45,519 nucleotides of DNA from Oscillibacter sp. (lineage in GTDB: Bacteria > Bacillota > Clostridia > Oscillospirales > Oscillospiraceae): NCBI GenBank assembly GCA_014799925.1, contig JAAVHC010000041.1:1-45519 (forward strand), read 5' to 3'. The position numbers and the translations under genes were made by a program. Under the pieces are notes generated by a model that searched no databases, was not told the DNA's origin, and saw only the letters and a program-made list of their open reading frames with translations. Positions 31,903 to 40,063 of this stretch are shown here, one piece after another (position 1 is the stretch's first letter; every line of letters begins with the position of its first letter).

Positions 31903-33134
31903 GTATGAGCGGAAGAAGGAAGCCGGAGCTCCTGGCCCCCGCGGGGGACATGGAGCGGCTGCGAATGGCGGTGCTGTACGGCGCGGACGCGGTGTATCTG
32001 GCGGGAGAGAGCTTCGGGATGCGCTCCTTCGCGGGAAATTTTTCCCGTGAGGAGCTGCCCAGGGCGACGGCCTTTGCCCATGCCCACGGCGTCCGGGTCC
32101 ATGTGACCGTCAACACGATGCCCCGGAACGGGGAGGTTGAGGCCCTGCCGGAATGGCTGGAGCTGCTGGACGACGCCGGTGTGGACGCGCTGATCGCGGC
32201 GGACCTGGGGACCTTTACCCTGGCGGGGAAATACGCTCCCCGCTGCGAGCGGCACGTGTCCACCCAGGTAAGCGTGGCCAACTACGCCTCCGCGGCCGCC
32301 TGGTATGAGGCGGGGGCGAAGCGGGTGATTCTGGCCCGCGAGCTGAGTCTGGAGGAGATCCGGGAGATCCGGGCAAAAACGCCGCCGGAGCTGGAACTGG
32401 AGGCGTTCGTCCATGGGGCCATGTGCGTCAGCTACAGCGGTCGGTGCCTGCTCTCCAATTATATGACCGGCCGGGACAGCAACCGGGGCGCCTGCGCCCA
32501 GCCCTGTCGGTATCAGTACTACCTCATGGAGGAAAAACGGCCTGGGGAGTACTTTCCCGTCTTCGAGGATGAGGCGGGGACCTACATCATGAATTCCCGT
32601 GACATGTGCATGATTGACCACGTGGACGACCTGATCGACGCCGGTCTCTCCAGTCTGAAGATCGAGGGCCGGGCCAAAAGCGCCTACTACGCCGCCATCG
32701 TAACAGGAGCCTACCGCCATGTCATTGACGACGTGTTCGCCGGCCGGCCCGTGGATCCGGTTTGGCGGAACGAGGTGGAAAAGGTCAGCCACCGGCATTA
32801 CGCCACGGGATTCTACTATGGCCCGCCAGGGCAGTATACCGACAATGCCCGGTACATCCGGGAGTGGCAGGTGGTGGCCCTGGTGACGGAGTGCGGTGAG
32901 GACGGCAGCGCCATTCTGACGCTCCGCAACAAGATCACCGCCGGGGAGCCCCTGGAGCTGGTTGGCCCGGACTGCAAGCCGGAGACCCTTACGGCGGAGG
33001 GCATGGAGGATATGGACGGCGTCCCGCTGACGGAACTGAAGAATCCGCAGATGCTGTTTAAAATGAAGCTGCCCCGGGCCGTTCCGGCCTGGAGCATCCT
33101 GCGAGCCGCCAGGGACCTGTCGGCCAAATCCTAG
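31899..33134 (+). CDS. U32 family peptidase / RNA hydroxylation-type protein
   Basis: 411 residues. KPELLAPAGDMERLRMAVLYGADAVYL is the family start and ELEAFVHGAMCVSYSGRCLLS the U32 signature, with NRGACAQPCR providing cluster cysteines. Related proteins (TrhP, RlhA) act in prephenate-dependent tRNA or rRNA hydroxylation; proteolysis is doubtful. The final Ser and TAG stop are supplied by the dispersed repeat. Confidence 0.93.
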   Translation: MSMSGRRKPELLAPAGDMERLRMAVLYGADAVYLAGESFGMRSFAGNFSREELPRATAFAHAHGVRVHVTVNTMPRNGEVEALPEWLELLDDAGVDALIAADLGTFTLAGKYAPRCERHVSTQVSVANYASAAAWYEAGAKRVILARELSLEEIREIRAKTPPELELEAFVHGAMCVSYSGRCLLSNYMTGRDSNRGACAQPCRYQYYLMEEKRPGEYFPVFEDEAGTYIMNSRDMCMIDHVDDLIDAGLSSLKIEGRAKSAYYAAIVTGAYRHVIDDVFAGRPVDPVWRNEVEKVSHRHYATGFYYGPPGQYTDNARYIREWQVVALVTECGEDGSAILTLRNKITAGEPLELVGPDCKPETLTAEGMEDMDGVPLTELKNPQMLFKMKLPRAVPAWSILRAARDLSAKS

Positions 33135-33188
33135 GCGGACGGCCGCCTTCCCCCTTTGCTGCCTGCCATATCCAAACCTGCCGCACGG
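33129..33188 (+). repeat. Dispersed repeat, copy 5 (supplies the U32 stop)
   Basis: Begins TCCTAGGCGGACGGCC, then CCCTTTGCTGCCTGCCAT, and ends CCTGCCGCACGG. The TCC TAG is the end of the U32 gene. It is closest to copy 6 in the trpS leader. Confidence 0.8.
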
Positions 33189-33236
33189 CAGCGAATGAAA
33201 GCATTTCATCGAAAATAAGATGGGAGGAAGCTGAAT

Positions 33237-33689
33237 ATGAGAAGGAGAGACCGCGAAAGAGACGCCGTATTTGCCTGGGAGGTCTTTGACCGGGCATCCT
33301 TTGGCGTATTGAGCCTGCGGGACGGAGAGGGCGGCTACGGCGTACCCGTCAGCCCCGCCCGGATCGGGGAAACCGTGTACTTCCACTGTGCGCAAAAGGG
33401 GAAGAAGCTGGACTGCATCGCCCAGTGGCCTCAGGCCAGTCTGACTGTGTGCGAGGCCATGGGAACCGATTACTTTTCGTGTAAATACCGATCCGCTATA
33501 CTCTCCGGAGAGATTTCCCTGGTGGAGGATGAGGCGGAGAAGACCGAGGCCCTGCGGGCCATCTCCCGGCGGTACTGCCCGGGAGACATGCCGGACTTTG
33601 ACCAGTATCTCGTGCCCCGGCTGAAAGTTACCGCTGTCTGTCGTATAGATGTAACGGAAATCACCGGAAAGGAGCGGATGCCGGAATGA
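33237..33689 (+). CDS. Pyridoxamine 5'-phosphate oxidase family protein (NimA-like)
   Basis: 150 residues forming one split-barrel flavin domain: RDAVFAWEVFDRASFGVLSL start, GVPVSPARIGETVYFHCAQKGKKLDCI, and SGEISLVEDEAEK. Clostridial members bind FMN and are annotated as nitroimidazole resistance-like; the true substrate is unknown. GGGAGGA upstream. It overlaps the next gene by 4 bases. Confidence 0.92.
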   Translation: MRRRDRERDAVFAWEVFDRASFGVLSLRDGEGGYGVPVSPARIGETVYFHCAQKGKKLDCIAQWPQASLTVCEAMGTDYFSCKYRSAILSGEISLVEDEAEKTEALRAISRRYCPGDMPDFDQYLVPRLKVTAVCRIDVTEITGKERMPE

Positions 33690-34798
33690 AAAAGAAGCGT
33701 TTGCCTCTGAAAATCTGTCTGGGCGCACTGGCGCTGCTGCTGGTGGTTGTTGCGGGGTATGTGATCTATGTCTTTGCCGCCTACTACCGGGTGGAGGACA
33801 ACCAGATTTTGGATGTGGTGCCCATGAACGGTACGGGCCGCGGTGAGCTGACCGTCAACGCGGTCTGCCGCGTCGCCTCCTACAACATCGGTTTCGGGGC
33901 TTACAGCAGCGATTACAGCTTCTTTATGGACGGCGGAAAGGAGAGCCGCGCCCGGTCTCCCCAGGCCGTGAATGATAATATCAGCGGGGCCATGGAGGCG
34001 GTGAACGCCATTGGTCCGCAGCTGCTCCTGCTCCAGGAGGTGGATGTCCGCGGCACCCGCAGCTACCATATCAACGAGCTGGAGGATCTGATTGACAATA
34101 AGGCCTATGGTCTATTTCGGAATCGGACCTTTGCCCAGAACTATGACAGCCCCTATCTGTTCTGGCCCCTGAACGCGCCTCATGGAGCAAACAAGGCGGG
34201 CATGGTCACCTGCTCCGCGTTCCCCATCACCTCCGCCGTCCGGCGGCAGCTGCCCATTGAGGACGGGATTATGAAGCTGGTGGACTGCGACCGGTGCTAC
34301 TCTGTCCAGCGTATTCCCATGACCTATGAGGGCGGACCGGAGCCGGATGGAAAGGAGCTGGTACTCTATAACCTCCATCTCTCCGCCTACACCTCCGACG
34401 GCAAGATTGCAGAGGAGCAGTTGGAAATGCTGTTTTCCGATATGCTCTCGGAGTACCGGAAGGGCAACTATACCATTGCGGGCGGCGACTTCAACAAAGA
34501 TATCCTTGGCAATTCAGAGGAGGTCTTCGGCATCTCCGGCCCGGAGTACACCTGGGCCCAGCCCATTCCGGCGGAACTGGTTCCGGAGGGCATGCGCATT
34601 GTGGCGCCCTTTGACGAGGAAAACCCGGTGCCCTCCTGCCGCAACGCCGACCGGGCCTACGGCCCGGACAACTACGTGGTCACGGTGGACGGCTTCATCG
34701 TTTCCGGCAACGTGGAGGTGGTGGAGGCCAAGGTCTGGGACACCGGTTTCCGCTGGAGCGACCACAATCCGGTGTACATGGACTTTGTGCTGAGGTGA
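33686..34798 (+). CDS. Membrane-anchored endonuclease/exonuclease/phosphatase protein
   Basis: 370 residues. The N-terminal helix (7-30) anchors an extracytoplasmic EEP domain: VASYNIGFGAY, LLLLQEVDVRG (metal Glu), LVLYNLHLSAYTSDG, AGGDFNKD and the final WSDHNPVYMDF (catalytic Asp-His). EEP proteins hydrolyse phosphodiesters of nucleic acids, lipids or nucleotides; the anchoring suggests a surface substrate. Translationally coupled to the PPOX gene. Confidence 0.93.
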   Translation: MKKKRLPLKICLGALALLLVVVAGYVIYVFAAYYRVEDNQILDVVPMNGTGRGELTVNAVCRVASYNIGFGAYSSDYSFFMDGGKESRARSPQAVNDNISGAMEAVNAIGPQLLLLQEVDVRGTRSYHINELEDLIDNKAYGLFRNRTFAQNYDSPYLFWPLNAPHGANKAGMVTCSAFPITSAVRRQLPIEDGIMKLVDCDRCYSVQRIPMTYEGGPEPDGKELVLYNLHLSAYTSDGKIAEEQLEMLFSDMLSEYRKGNYTIAGGDFNKDILGNSEEVFGISGPEYTWAQPIPAELVPEGMRIVAPFDEENPVPSCRNADRAYGPDNYVVTVDGFIVSGNVEVVEAKVWDTGFRWSDHNPVYMDFVLR

Positions 34799-34840
34799 AC
34801 GCGAACGACTGCTTCGGCTATAAGTTTGTTGACTGCATCT

Positions 34841-34894
34841 GCATCAAAACAGGAGCGGCACGGCCAATTGGCCGTGCCGCTCCTGTTTTGATGC
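34841..34894. terminator. 54-bp perfect palindrome, bidirectional terminator
   Basis: The 27-bp arms are exactly complementary, with the outer parts AT-rich (CAAAAC/GTTTTG) and the inner parts GC-rich. It lies just between the convergent EEP and mntP genes and gives T-runs in both directions. Confidence 0.9.
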
Positions 34895-34895
34895 G

Positions 34896-35462
34896 TTATC
34901 CCAGAACGCCCAGATGCTCCAGCAGGATTTTCAATCCGATGAGGCACAGAATGATCCCGCCGGCCAGAGTAGCCCTGCTTTGGAACCTGTCGCCAAACTG
35001 CCGCCCCACGCATACGCCGATCAGGGAGAGGATGCAGGTGGTGCAGCCGATCAGGATGGCGGCCGAAACGATTTCCACCCGCAGGAAGGCAAAGGTGATC
35101 CCCACCGCCATCGCGTCAATGCTGGTGGCGATGGCCAGCACCAGCAGCTCCTTCAGGCTGAATTTCTCCTGCAAGTCCTCCGCGCTCTCCTCATGAAAGG
35201 TGTCCCAGATCATCTTTCCGCCGATCGATACCAGCAGGGCAAAGGCGATCCAGTGATCCACGCTGGTGATGTACATCTCAAACTGCCGGCCCAGAGCCCA
35301 GCCCAGTATAGGCATCAGCGCCTGGAATCCCCCGAAAAACAGGGCGATGACCGCGGCCTGCCGCCAGCGCATTTTCGGCATGGCCAGCCCCTTGCACACG
35401 GCTACTGCGAAGGCGTCCATGCTCAGACCCACGCCGATCAGAAAAAGCTCTGCAACTCCCAT
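34896..35462 (-). CDS. mntP: Manganese efflux pump MntP
   Basis: 188 residues with six membrane helices. The paired motifs GVGLSMDAFAVAVCKG and ATSIDAMAVGITF hold the conserved Asp residues of MntP. Exports excess Mn2+. The ATG at 35460-35462 has AAGGAGA 8 bases upstream. The upstream RNA carries a yybP-ykoY-type Mn riboswitch and a terminator, which explains the regulation. Confidence 0.96.
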   Translation of the reverse strand: MGVAELFLIGVGLSMDAFAVAVCKGLAMPKMRWRQAAVIALFFGGFQALMPILGWALGRQFEMYITSVDHWIAFALLVSIGGKMIWDTFHEESAEDLQEKFSLKELLVLAIATSIDAMAVGITFAFLRVEIVSAAILIGCTTCILSLIGVCVGRQFGDRFQSRATLAGGIILCLIGLKILLEHLGVLG

Positions 35463-35521
35463 TCTGTCCGTCTCCTTTTTGTTTGTTGTGATTTTTCGAC
35501 ATGTTTTCCCTGCTGCCGGGC

Positions 35522-35554
35522 AAAAAGAAGAGCCAGGCCGCGCTGCGCCTGGCT
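35522..35554 (-). terminator. Riboswitch-controlled terminator in the mntP leader
   Basis: AGCCAGGC pairs with GCCTGGCT (35547-35554 with 35531-35538) and is followed on the minus strand by CTTCTTTTT. Placed between the riboswitch and the mntP start, it is the likely expression platform: transcription stops unless Mn2+ is bound. Confidence 0.85.
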
Positions 35555-35581
35555 GAACCCTCCATGCACGGCAAGCGCCAT

Positions 35582-35673
35582 ACATGAGTCTCGTTTATTA
35601 AGGCAGACCAGGCCGGTTACAGGCCAGTATGTTGATCTGCCGCAGGAATATCCTGCCACTACTCCCTCATGAG
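35582..35673 (-). promoter_or_regulatory. yybP-ykoY-type manganese riboswitch
   Basis: On the minus strand an outer helix CATGAG/CTCATG encloses GGGAGTAG, the core L1 sequence of the class, then a hairpin, TCAACATACTGGCC, and a GGCAGA/TCTGCC helix, ending ACGAGAC before the closing strand. It sits before mntP, a known target of this class. Confidence 0.85.
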
Positions 35674-35680
35674 TACTTAT

Positions 35681-35709
35681 TTTATACCATACCTGGAAGA
35701 GCTTGTCAA
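35681..35709 (-). promoter_or_regulatory. Promoter of mntP
   Basis: TTGACA (35704-35709), 17-bp spacer, TATAAA (35681-35686), minus strand. The -35 box overlaps the stop codon of the upstream gene. Confidence 0.85.
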
Positions 35710-36482
35710 GCCGCATCCGGAGGAAGAGCCGGCTCGCCGAGCGCGTCGCCGTCGGGCAGCCGGAACAGGCTCTCCTCCTGAGGGGCAATCTCCGGCTCGC
35801 CGGCAGAAAAGCGGTAGATCACCTCGTCCTTCCACAGCCGCTCCGCCTCCATCAGCAGTCCGTTGTGCGCGTTGACCCAATACCGATCCTGATATCCGTC
35901 CTCATCCGGCCGGGTCTCCACATAGATGCAGCTGGCGCCAAAAGCCTCCCGGTAATCCGCCTGGGCAATAGCGTCCACCGGCAGATCCCGCACCGTTTCA
36001 TAGCTCAGCATTCTCCCGGCCTGGTCGGCGGTCAGCTCGTCGGACTCCAGCTCGACCCAATCCGTCTCGTCGTCGTACCACACGCCCGCCAGCGTCCGCT
36101 CTCGCGCCGCCTCTATCAGGGTGTGCCGTACACTGCCATCCGGCAGGGCGGCGTCCAGCCGGGTACGGCTGCCGCTGACGTAAACCTGGGTGACAGACTG
36201 GCCGCTGCCGCCGCTCCAAAAGGTCTCCACCGTCTGGGCGCGGCGGTAAGCTGCCGGCCGGGGCAAAGCGCCGATTGCCGACCGCACCGTTTCCGGAGTA
36301 ATCTCAATCCGGTCCAGCTGGCTGTCCTGACCGTTTCCCTCCATGCCGGCGCTGTCGCTCAGGCTCTCCGGCAGGACGATCCCGCCGGACTGGCGCCGTC
36401 CCCCCCAGGCCAGCAGGACCATGACCACCACCAGCAGCACGCCGAAGCCCATCGTCACATATGTCATTCTTTTTTTATGCAA
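35706..36482 (-). CDS. Membrane-anchored protein of unknown function
   Basis: 258 residues. A TTG start at 36480-36482 is chosen because AAGGAGG lies 7 bases upstream, whereas the ATG at 36467 has none. One membrane helix (about 8-27) is followed by an extracytoplasmic domain with LPRPAAYRRAQTVETFW, VYVSGSRTRLDAALPDGSVR and DRYWVNAHNGLLMEAERL. The alternating strands and the phrase about a ligand-independent residue pattern suggest a LolA-like half barrel, but this is a guess. It follows the 2-epimerase gene, so it may belong to cell-wall polymer assembly. Confidence 0.75.
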   Translation of the reverse strand: MHKKRMTYVTMGFGVLLVVVMVLLAWGGRRQSGGIVLPESLSDSAGMEGNGQDSQLDRIEITPETVRSAIGALPRPAAYRRAQTVETFWSGGSGQSVTQVYVSGSRTRLDAALPDGSVRHTLIEAARERTLAGVWYDDETDWVELESDELTADQAGRMLSYETVRDLPVDAIAQADYREAFGASCIYVETRPDEDGYQDRYWVNAHNGLLMEAERLWKDEVIYRFSAGEPEIAPQEESLFRLPDGDALGEPALPPDAA

Positions 36483-36537
36483 GAAAGCGCCTCCTTCCCC
36501 GGCGGCGCCGGTTCCTGTTCGGAGTCTGTTTCGTCTC

Positions 36538-37683
36538 TCAGGGATGGAAGTCCTCCGGCCGCCCGCCACGGCCAAAATGCCACAAAATGGCGTCGGCGAT
36601 CCGGCGGCAGGCACAGCCGTCACCGTAGGGGTTCACCGCGTGGGCCATGGCGGCGTAGGCGGCGGGATCGGCAATCAGCTCGTGGGCCATGCCCACGATG
36701 TCATCATACTTTACTCCCGCCAGCTTCACCGTGCCGGCGGTCACGGCCTCAGGCCGCTCCGTCTCCCGGCGCATGACCAGCACCGGCTTGCCCAGGGCCG
36801 GGGCCTCCTCCTGGAGTCCGCCGGAATCGGTCAGCACCAAATAGCACCGGGCCATGAGGTTGTGCATCTCGTCCGCCGCCAGGGGCGGGATCAGGTGGAC
36901 GTTGGGGATGTCCGCCAGATGCTTTTTCGCGCACTCCTGCACCACGGGGCTGAGATGGACCGGGTAGACCAGCTCCACGTCCTCATGGGTCCGGGCAATC
37001 TCCGCTAAAGCGGACATGATATCCTCCATAGGCTGGCCATAGTTCTCCCGCCGGTGGCAGGTAACCAGGAGGATCTTTTTCGTATCGTAGGGCAGCCGGT
37101 TCAGCTCCTCCGCGGCAAAGACGTAGTCCTTTCGCACGGTGGTCTTCAGCGCGTCAATGACGGTGTTGCCCGTAACGAACACGCCCTCGGTGACAGCCTC
37201 CCTGCGCAGGTTCTCCCGGTTGTTCTCCGTGGGGCAGAAGTACAGGTCCGCAATGGCGGTGACCAGCTTCCGGTTCATCTCCTCCGGATAGGGGGAGTAC
37301 TTGTCCCAGGTCCGCAGCCCCGCTTCCACGTGGCCCACCGGTACCTGGTGGTAAAAAGCGGACAGCGCCCCGGCAAATGTGGTGGAGGTGTCCCCGTGAA
37401 CCAGGATCATGTCCGGTTTCAGCGTGTCGATGGCCTCGTCCATGCCTGTGAGGCACTTGCTGGTAATGGTGCTGAGGGTCTGCCGGGGGGTCATGATGTC
37501 CAGATCCCAGTCCGGCTTCAGGTCAAAAACCTCCAGCACGCTGTCCAGCATCTCCCGGTGCTGGGCGGTGACGCAGCAGATGGACTCGATCTCCTCCCGG
37601 CCCGCCAGCTCCTTCACCAGAGGAGCCATTTTGATGGCTTCCGGCCGGGTGCCGAATACGCTCATAATCCGCAGCTTTTCCAC
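36538..37683 (-). CDS. wecB: UDP-N-acetylglucosamine 2-epimerase (non-hydrolysing)
   Basis: 381 residues that interconvert UDP-GlcNAc and UDP-ManNAc. SVFGTRPEAIKMAPLV, VHGDTSTTFAGALSAF, GHVEAGLRTWDKYSPYPEE and TDSGGLQEEAPALGKPVLV are the diagnostic motifs. The start is GTG at 37681-37683 with AAGGAGG 6 bases away. It lies one base past the tagO/wecA stop, so the two are co-transcribed. It supplies ManNAc to the TagA encoded at 26950. Also called mnaA. Confidence 0.96.
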   Translation of the reverse strand: MEKLRIMSVFGTRPEAIKMAPLVKELAGREEIESICCVTAQHREMLDSVLEVFDLKPDWDLDIMTPRQTLSTITSKCLTGMDEAIDTLKPDMILVHGDTSTTFAGALSAFYHQVPVGHVEAGLRTWDKYSPYPEEMNRKLVTAIADLYFCPTENNRENLRREAVTEGVFVTGNTVIDALKTTVRKDYVFAAEELNRLPYDTKKILLVTCHRRENYGQPMEDIMSALAEIARTHEDVELVYPVHLSPVVQECAKKHLADIPNVHLIPPLAADEMHNLMARCYLVLTDSGGLQEEAPALGKPVLVMRRETERPEAVTAGTVKLAGVKYDDIVGMAHELIADPAAYAAMAHAVNPYGDGCACRRIADAILWHFGRGGRPEDFHP

Positions 37684-37684
37684 G

Positions 37685-38785
37685 TCAGTCCTCCTTTTTC
37701 TCTTCCGGGCTTTCCTCCGCCGGGACGTCCTGCTTATGATGGTCATGTGGATAGCGGACGATGCGGGCCACGGTATAGGCCGTGCCCACCAGCGCCGCGA
37801 TGGACAAGATCACCTTCACGTACCCGCTGACGACGATCATCACCGCGCACAGTCCCAGCAATGTGGCCACCATATACAGGGTCGCCACCGCCTGCTTCTG
37901 GTTCATACCCATGTCGATGAGCTTGTGGTGGGTGTGGCTGCGGTCCGCCTTCATGGGATTCTGTCCCTTGAGAATCCGGCGGGTAAAGGCGGATACGGTG
38001 TCAAAAATGGGAAAGCCCATAATGATGAAGGGTACCACGAAGGAGATCACCGCGTACAGCTTGAACAGTCCCGTCACCGAAACCGTGGCCAGCACGAATC
38101 CCAGGAAGGTGGCTCCGGTGTCTCCCATAAAGATTTTGGCGGGGTTGCGGTTGTAGGGGATGAAACCGATGCACCCGCCCGCCAGGGCCGCGCACAGCAC
38201 CGCCATCTCCATATCTCTCATGAGCAGGGCGATGATCAGCATGGTGAGCGCCGCGATGGTGCTCACCCCGTCCGCCAGGCCGTCCAGGCCGTCGATGAGG
38301 TTGACGGAGTTGGTCACCGCAACGATCCAGGTCACGGTAATCGGCACGGCCATGATGCCGAAGTCCCAGTACGTCTCGCCGAAGGGCAGGGGATTGGCGA
38401 TCATCTCGATCAGCACCCCGTGCCATACGGCGATCAGGGCCGCCACAATCTGAAGGATGAACTTGATGCCCGCCCCCAGCGGATGGGAGTCGTCCACGAT
38501 GCCCACGGCCACGATGATGCAGGACCCCAGCAGGATGCCCCGCAGGGGGCGGTCCACATCGGCAAACAGCAGCACGGCAATCACAAAGCTGATAAAGATG
38601 GCCAGCCCGCCCAGCCGGGGAATGGGATGGTCGTGCATCCGCCGCTTGTCCTTGGGCACGTCCACCGCCCCAATCTTTACCGCCAGCCATTTCACGGCGG
38701 GAGTAAGGGCGAAGCTGACGATCAGGGCTACGGCCAGGGCCAGAATCACGGGCAGTACGCTTGCCCGGTCAAACATTTCATTCAT
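37685..38785 (-). CDS. tagO: UDP-GlcNAc:undecaprenyl-phosphate GlcNAc-1-phosphate transferase (MraY family)
   Basis: 366 residues, about eleven membrane helices. VPKDKRRMHDHPIPRLGGLAI is the family start motif. VNLIDGLDGLADGVS has the catalytic Asp residues, NPAKIFMGDTGATFLGF the Mg site, and HTHHKLIDMG the carbohydrate-recognition loop of WecA/TagO types. It starts wall-polymer synthesis on the lipid carrier. The C-terminus is charged and cytoplasmic. Confidence 0.94.
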   Translation of the reverse strand: MNEMFDRASVLPVILALAVALIVSFALTPAVKWLAVKIGAVDVPKDKRRMHDHPIPRLGGLAIFISFVIAVLLFADVDRPLRGILLGSCIIVAVGIVDDSHPLGAGIKFILQIVAALIAVWHGVLIEMIANPLPFGETYWDFGIMAVPITVTWIVAVTNSVNLIDGLDGLADGVSTIAALTMLIIALLMRDMEMAVLCAALAGGCIGFIPYNRNPAKIFMGDTGATFLGFVLATVSVTGLFKLYAVISFVVPFIIMGFPIFDTVSAFTRRILKGQNPMKADRSHTHHKLIDMGMNQKQAVATLYMVATLLGLCAVMIVVSGYVKVILSIAALVGTAYTVARIVRYPHDHHKQDVPAEESPEEKKED

Positions 38786-38803
38786 TGATCCGTCCGCCTC
38801 CGA

Positions 38804-39808
38804 CTATCTGGCCAGAAAGCCGACTTTTTTGTAGACCTTGCGCAGGGTCTTTTCCGCTGTCCGGGACGCCTTCTCCGCGCCGGAGCGGTACACGCCCTCC
38901 AGATAGGCATTGTCGGCCATGATACGCCGGGCCTCCTCCTGGATGGGCCGCAGCATCTCCACCACGGCCTCGCCCACGGCGGGCTTGAATTTGCCGTAGC
39001 CCTGGCCGTCAAACTCCCGCTCGATCTCCTCAAAGCTCTTGCCGGTGACGGAAGAGTAGATGGTCATCAGATTGGCCACGCCGGGCTTGTTTTCCGGATC
39101 ATAGCGGACGCACCGCTCGGTGTCACTGTCGGTGACAGCCCGCTTGAACTGCTTCATGATGACGCCGGGATCGTCCATAAGGGTGACGCGGCCGGTGTCC
39201 CCGTTCTCGCTTTTAGACATCTTGGCGGTGGGGTTGGTCAGGCTCATGATCCGGGCTCCCACCTTGGGGATGTAGGGCTCGGGCATTTTGAACACGTCGC
39301 CGTATACGCCGTTGAACCGCTGGACAATATTCCGGGTCAGCTCCACATGCTGCCTCTGGTCGTCGCCTACGGGGACAAAATCCGGCTGATAGAGCAGTAT
39401 GTCCGCGGCCATCAGGCTGGGATAGGTGAAGAGACCGCCGTTGATGTTGTCGGCGTTTTTGGCCGACTTGTCCTTAAACTGGGTCATACGGCTCAGCTCG
39501 CCGAACATAGCGTAGCAGTTGAGCACCCAGCCCAGCTCGGCATGCTGGTGGACATGGGACTGAATAAAGAGGGTACACTTCTCCGGATTCAGGCCGCAGG
39601 CAATATACTGGGCCAGCTGCTCCAGGGTGCGCCGGCGCAGGTCAGCGGGGTTCTGGCGCACGGTAATGGCGTGCAGGTCCGCCATGAAGTAATAGCAGTC
39701 ATATTCCTCGATCATCTTCGGCCAGTGGTGCAGAGGCCCCAAATAGGATCCCAGGGTCAGATCGCCGCTGGGCTTAATGCCGGAAAGCATGGTTTTCTTC
39801 TCATCCAT
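38804..39808 (-). CDS. trpS: Tryptophan--tRNA ligase
   Basis: 334 residues, class I synthetase charging tRNA-Trp. SGIKPSGDLTLGSYLGPL holds the HIGH-equivalent region, YFMADLHAITV and YQPDFVPVGDDQRQHVELTR the Trp pocket, and AKMSKSENG the KMSKS loop. The ATG at 39806-39808 has AAAGGAG 10 bases upstream; the longer frame passes through repeat copy 6. The leader is short (about 130 bases) and I see no T-box. Confidence 0.97.
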   Translation of the reverse strand: MDEKKTMLSGIKPSGDLTLGSYLGPLHHWPKMIEEYDCYYFMADLHAITVRQNPADLRRRTLEQLAQYIACGLNPEKCTLFIQSHVHQHAELGWVLNCYAMFGELSRMTQFKDKSAKNADNINGGLFTYPSLMAADILLYQPDFVPVGDDQRQHVELTRNIVQRFNGVYGDVFKMPEPYIPKVGARIMSLTNPTAKMSKSENGDTGRVTLMDDPGVIMKQFKRAVTDSDTERCVRYDPENKPGVANLMTIYSSVTGKSFEEIEREFDGQGYGKFKPAVGEAVVEMLRPIQEEARRIMADNAYLEGVYRSGAEKASRTAEKTLRKVYKKVGFLAR

Positions 39809-39869
39809 GGTTGATTTGCTCCTTTTGTTTCTTTCTGTTATCTGATCGCCGTTTTCAGCATTGTTTCTA

Positions 39870-39932
39870 CTGTGCGGCAGGTCGGGGCATGGCGGGCAGC
39901 GAAGGGTGCATCGGCCGTTTGCCCCAAGACCC
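39870..39932 (-). repeat. Dispersed repeat, copy 6, in the trpS leader
   Basis: A degenerate copy on the minus strand: GGGGCAAACGGCCG, CCCTTCGCTGCCCGCCAT, then ACCTGCCGCACAG. It lies between the trpS promoter and its ribosome binding site, so it is transcribed in the mRNA leader. Confidence 0.65.
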
Positions 39933-39945
39933 ACGTTAATGTAGT

Positions 39946-39974
39946 ATTATATCATACCCGTTGAGAAAGTACAA
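39946..39974 (-). promoter_or_regulatory. Promoter of trpS
   Basis: TTGTAC (39969-39974), 17-bp spacer, TATAAT (39946-39951), minus strand. It probably also serves tagO, wecB and the anchored protein. Confidence 0.8.
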
Positions 39975-40019
39975 CTGAAATGGGAAAAATTGCGAAAATT
40001 CAGAAATGATGCAAAAATG

Positions 40020-40051
40020 AAAAAAGAGGGCGGACCGCCGGTCCATCCCTC
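40020..40051 (-). terminator. Terminator of the TSCPD gene
   Basis: An 11-bp stem with one mismatch (40026-40036 with 40041-40051) followed on the minus strand by TTTTTT. Confidence 0.85.
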
Positions 40052-40063
40052 TCTTATCCGGTT

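Noticed and set aside
31800-33728. Minus-strand frame of 642 codons
   Set aside because: Crosses two clear plus-strand genes (U32 and PPOX) and has no recognisable motif.
39809-39939. T-box riboswitch in the trpS leader
   Set aside because: The leader is only about 130 bases, has no T-box core or terminator, and most of it is the dispersed repeat.
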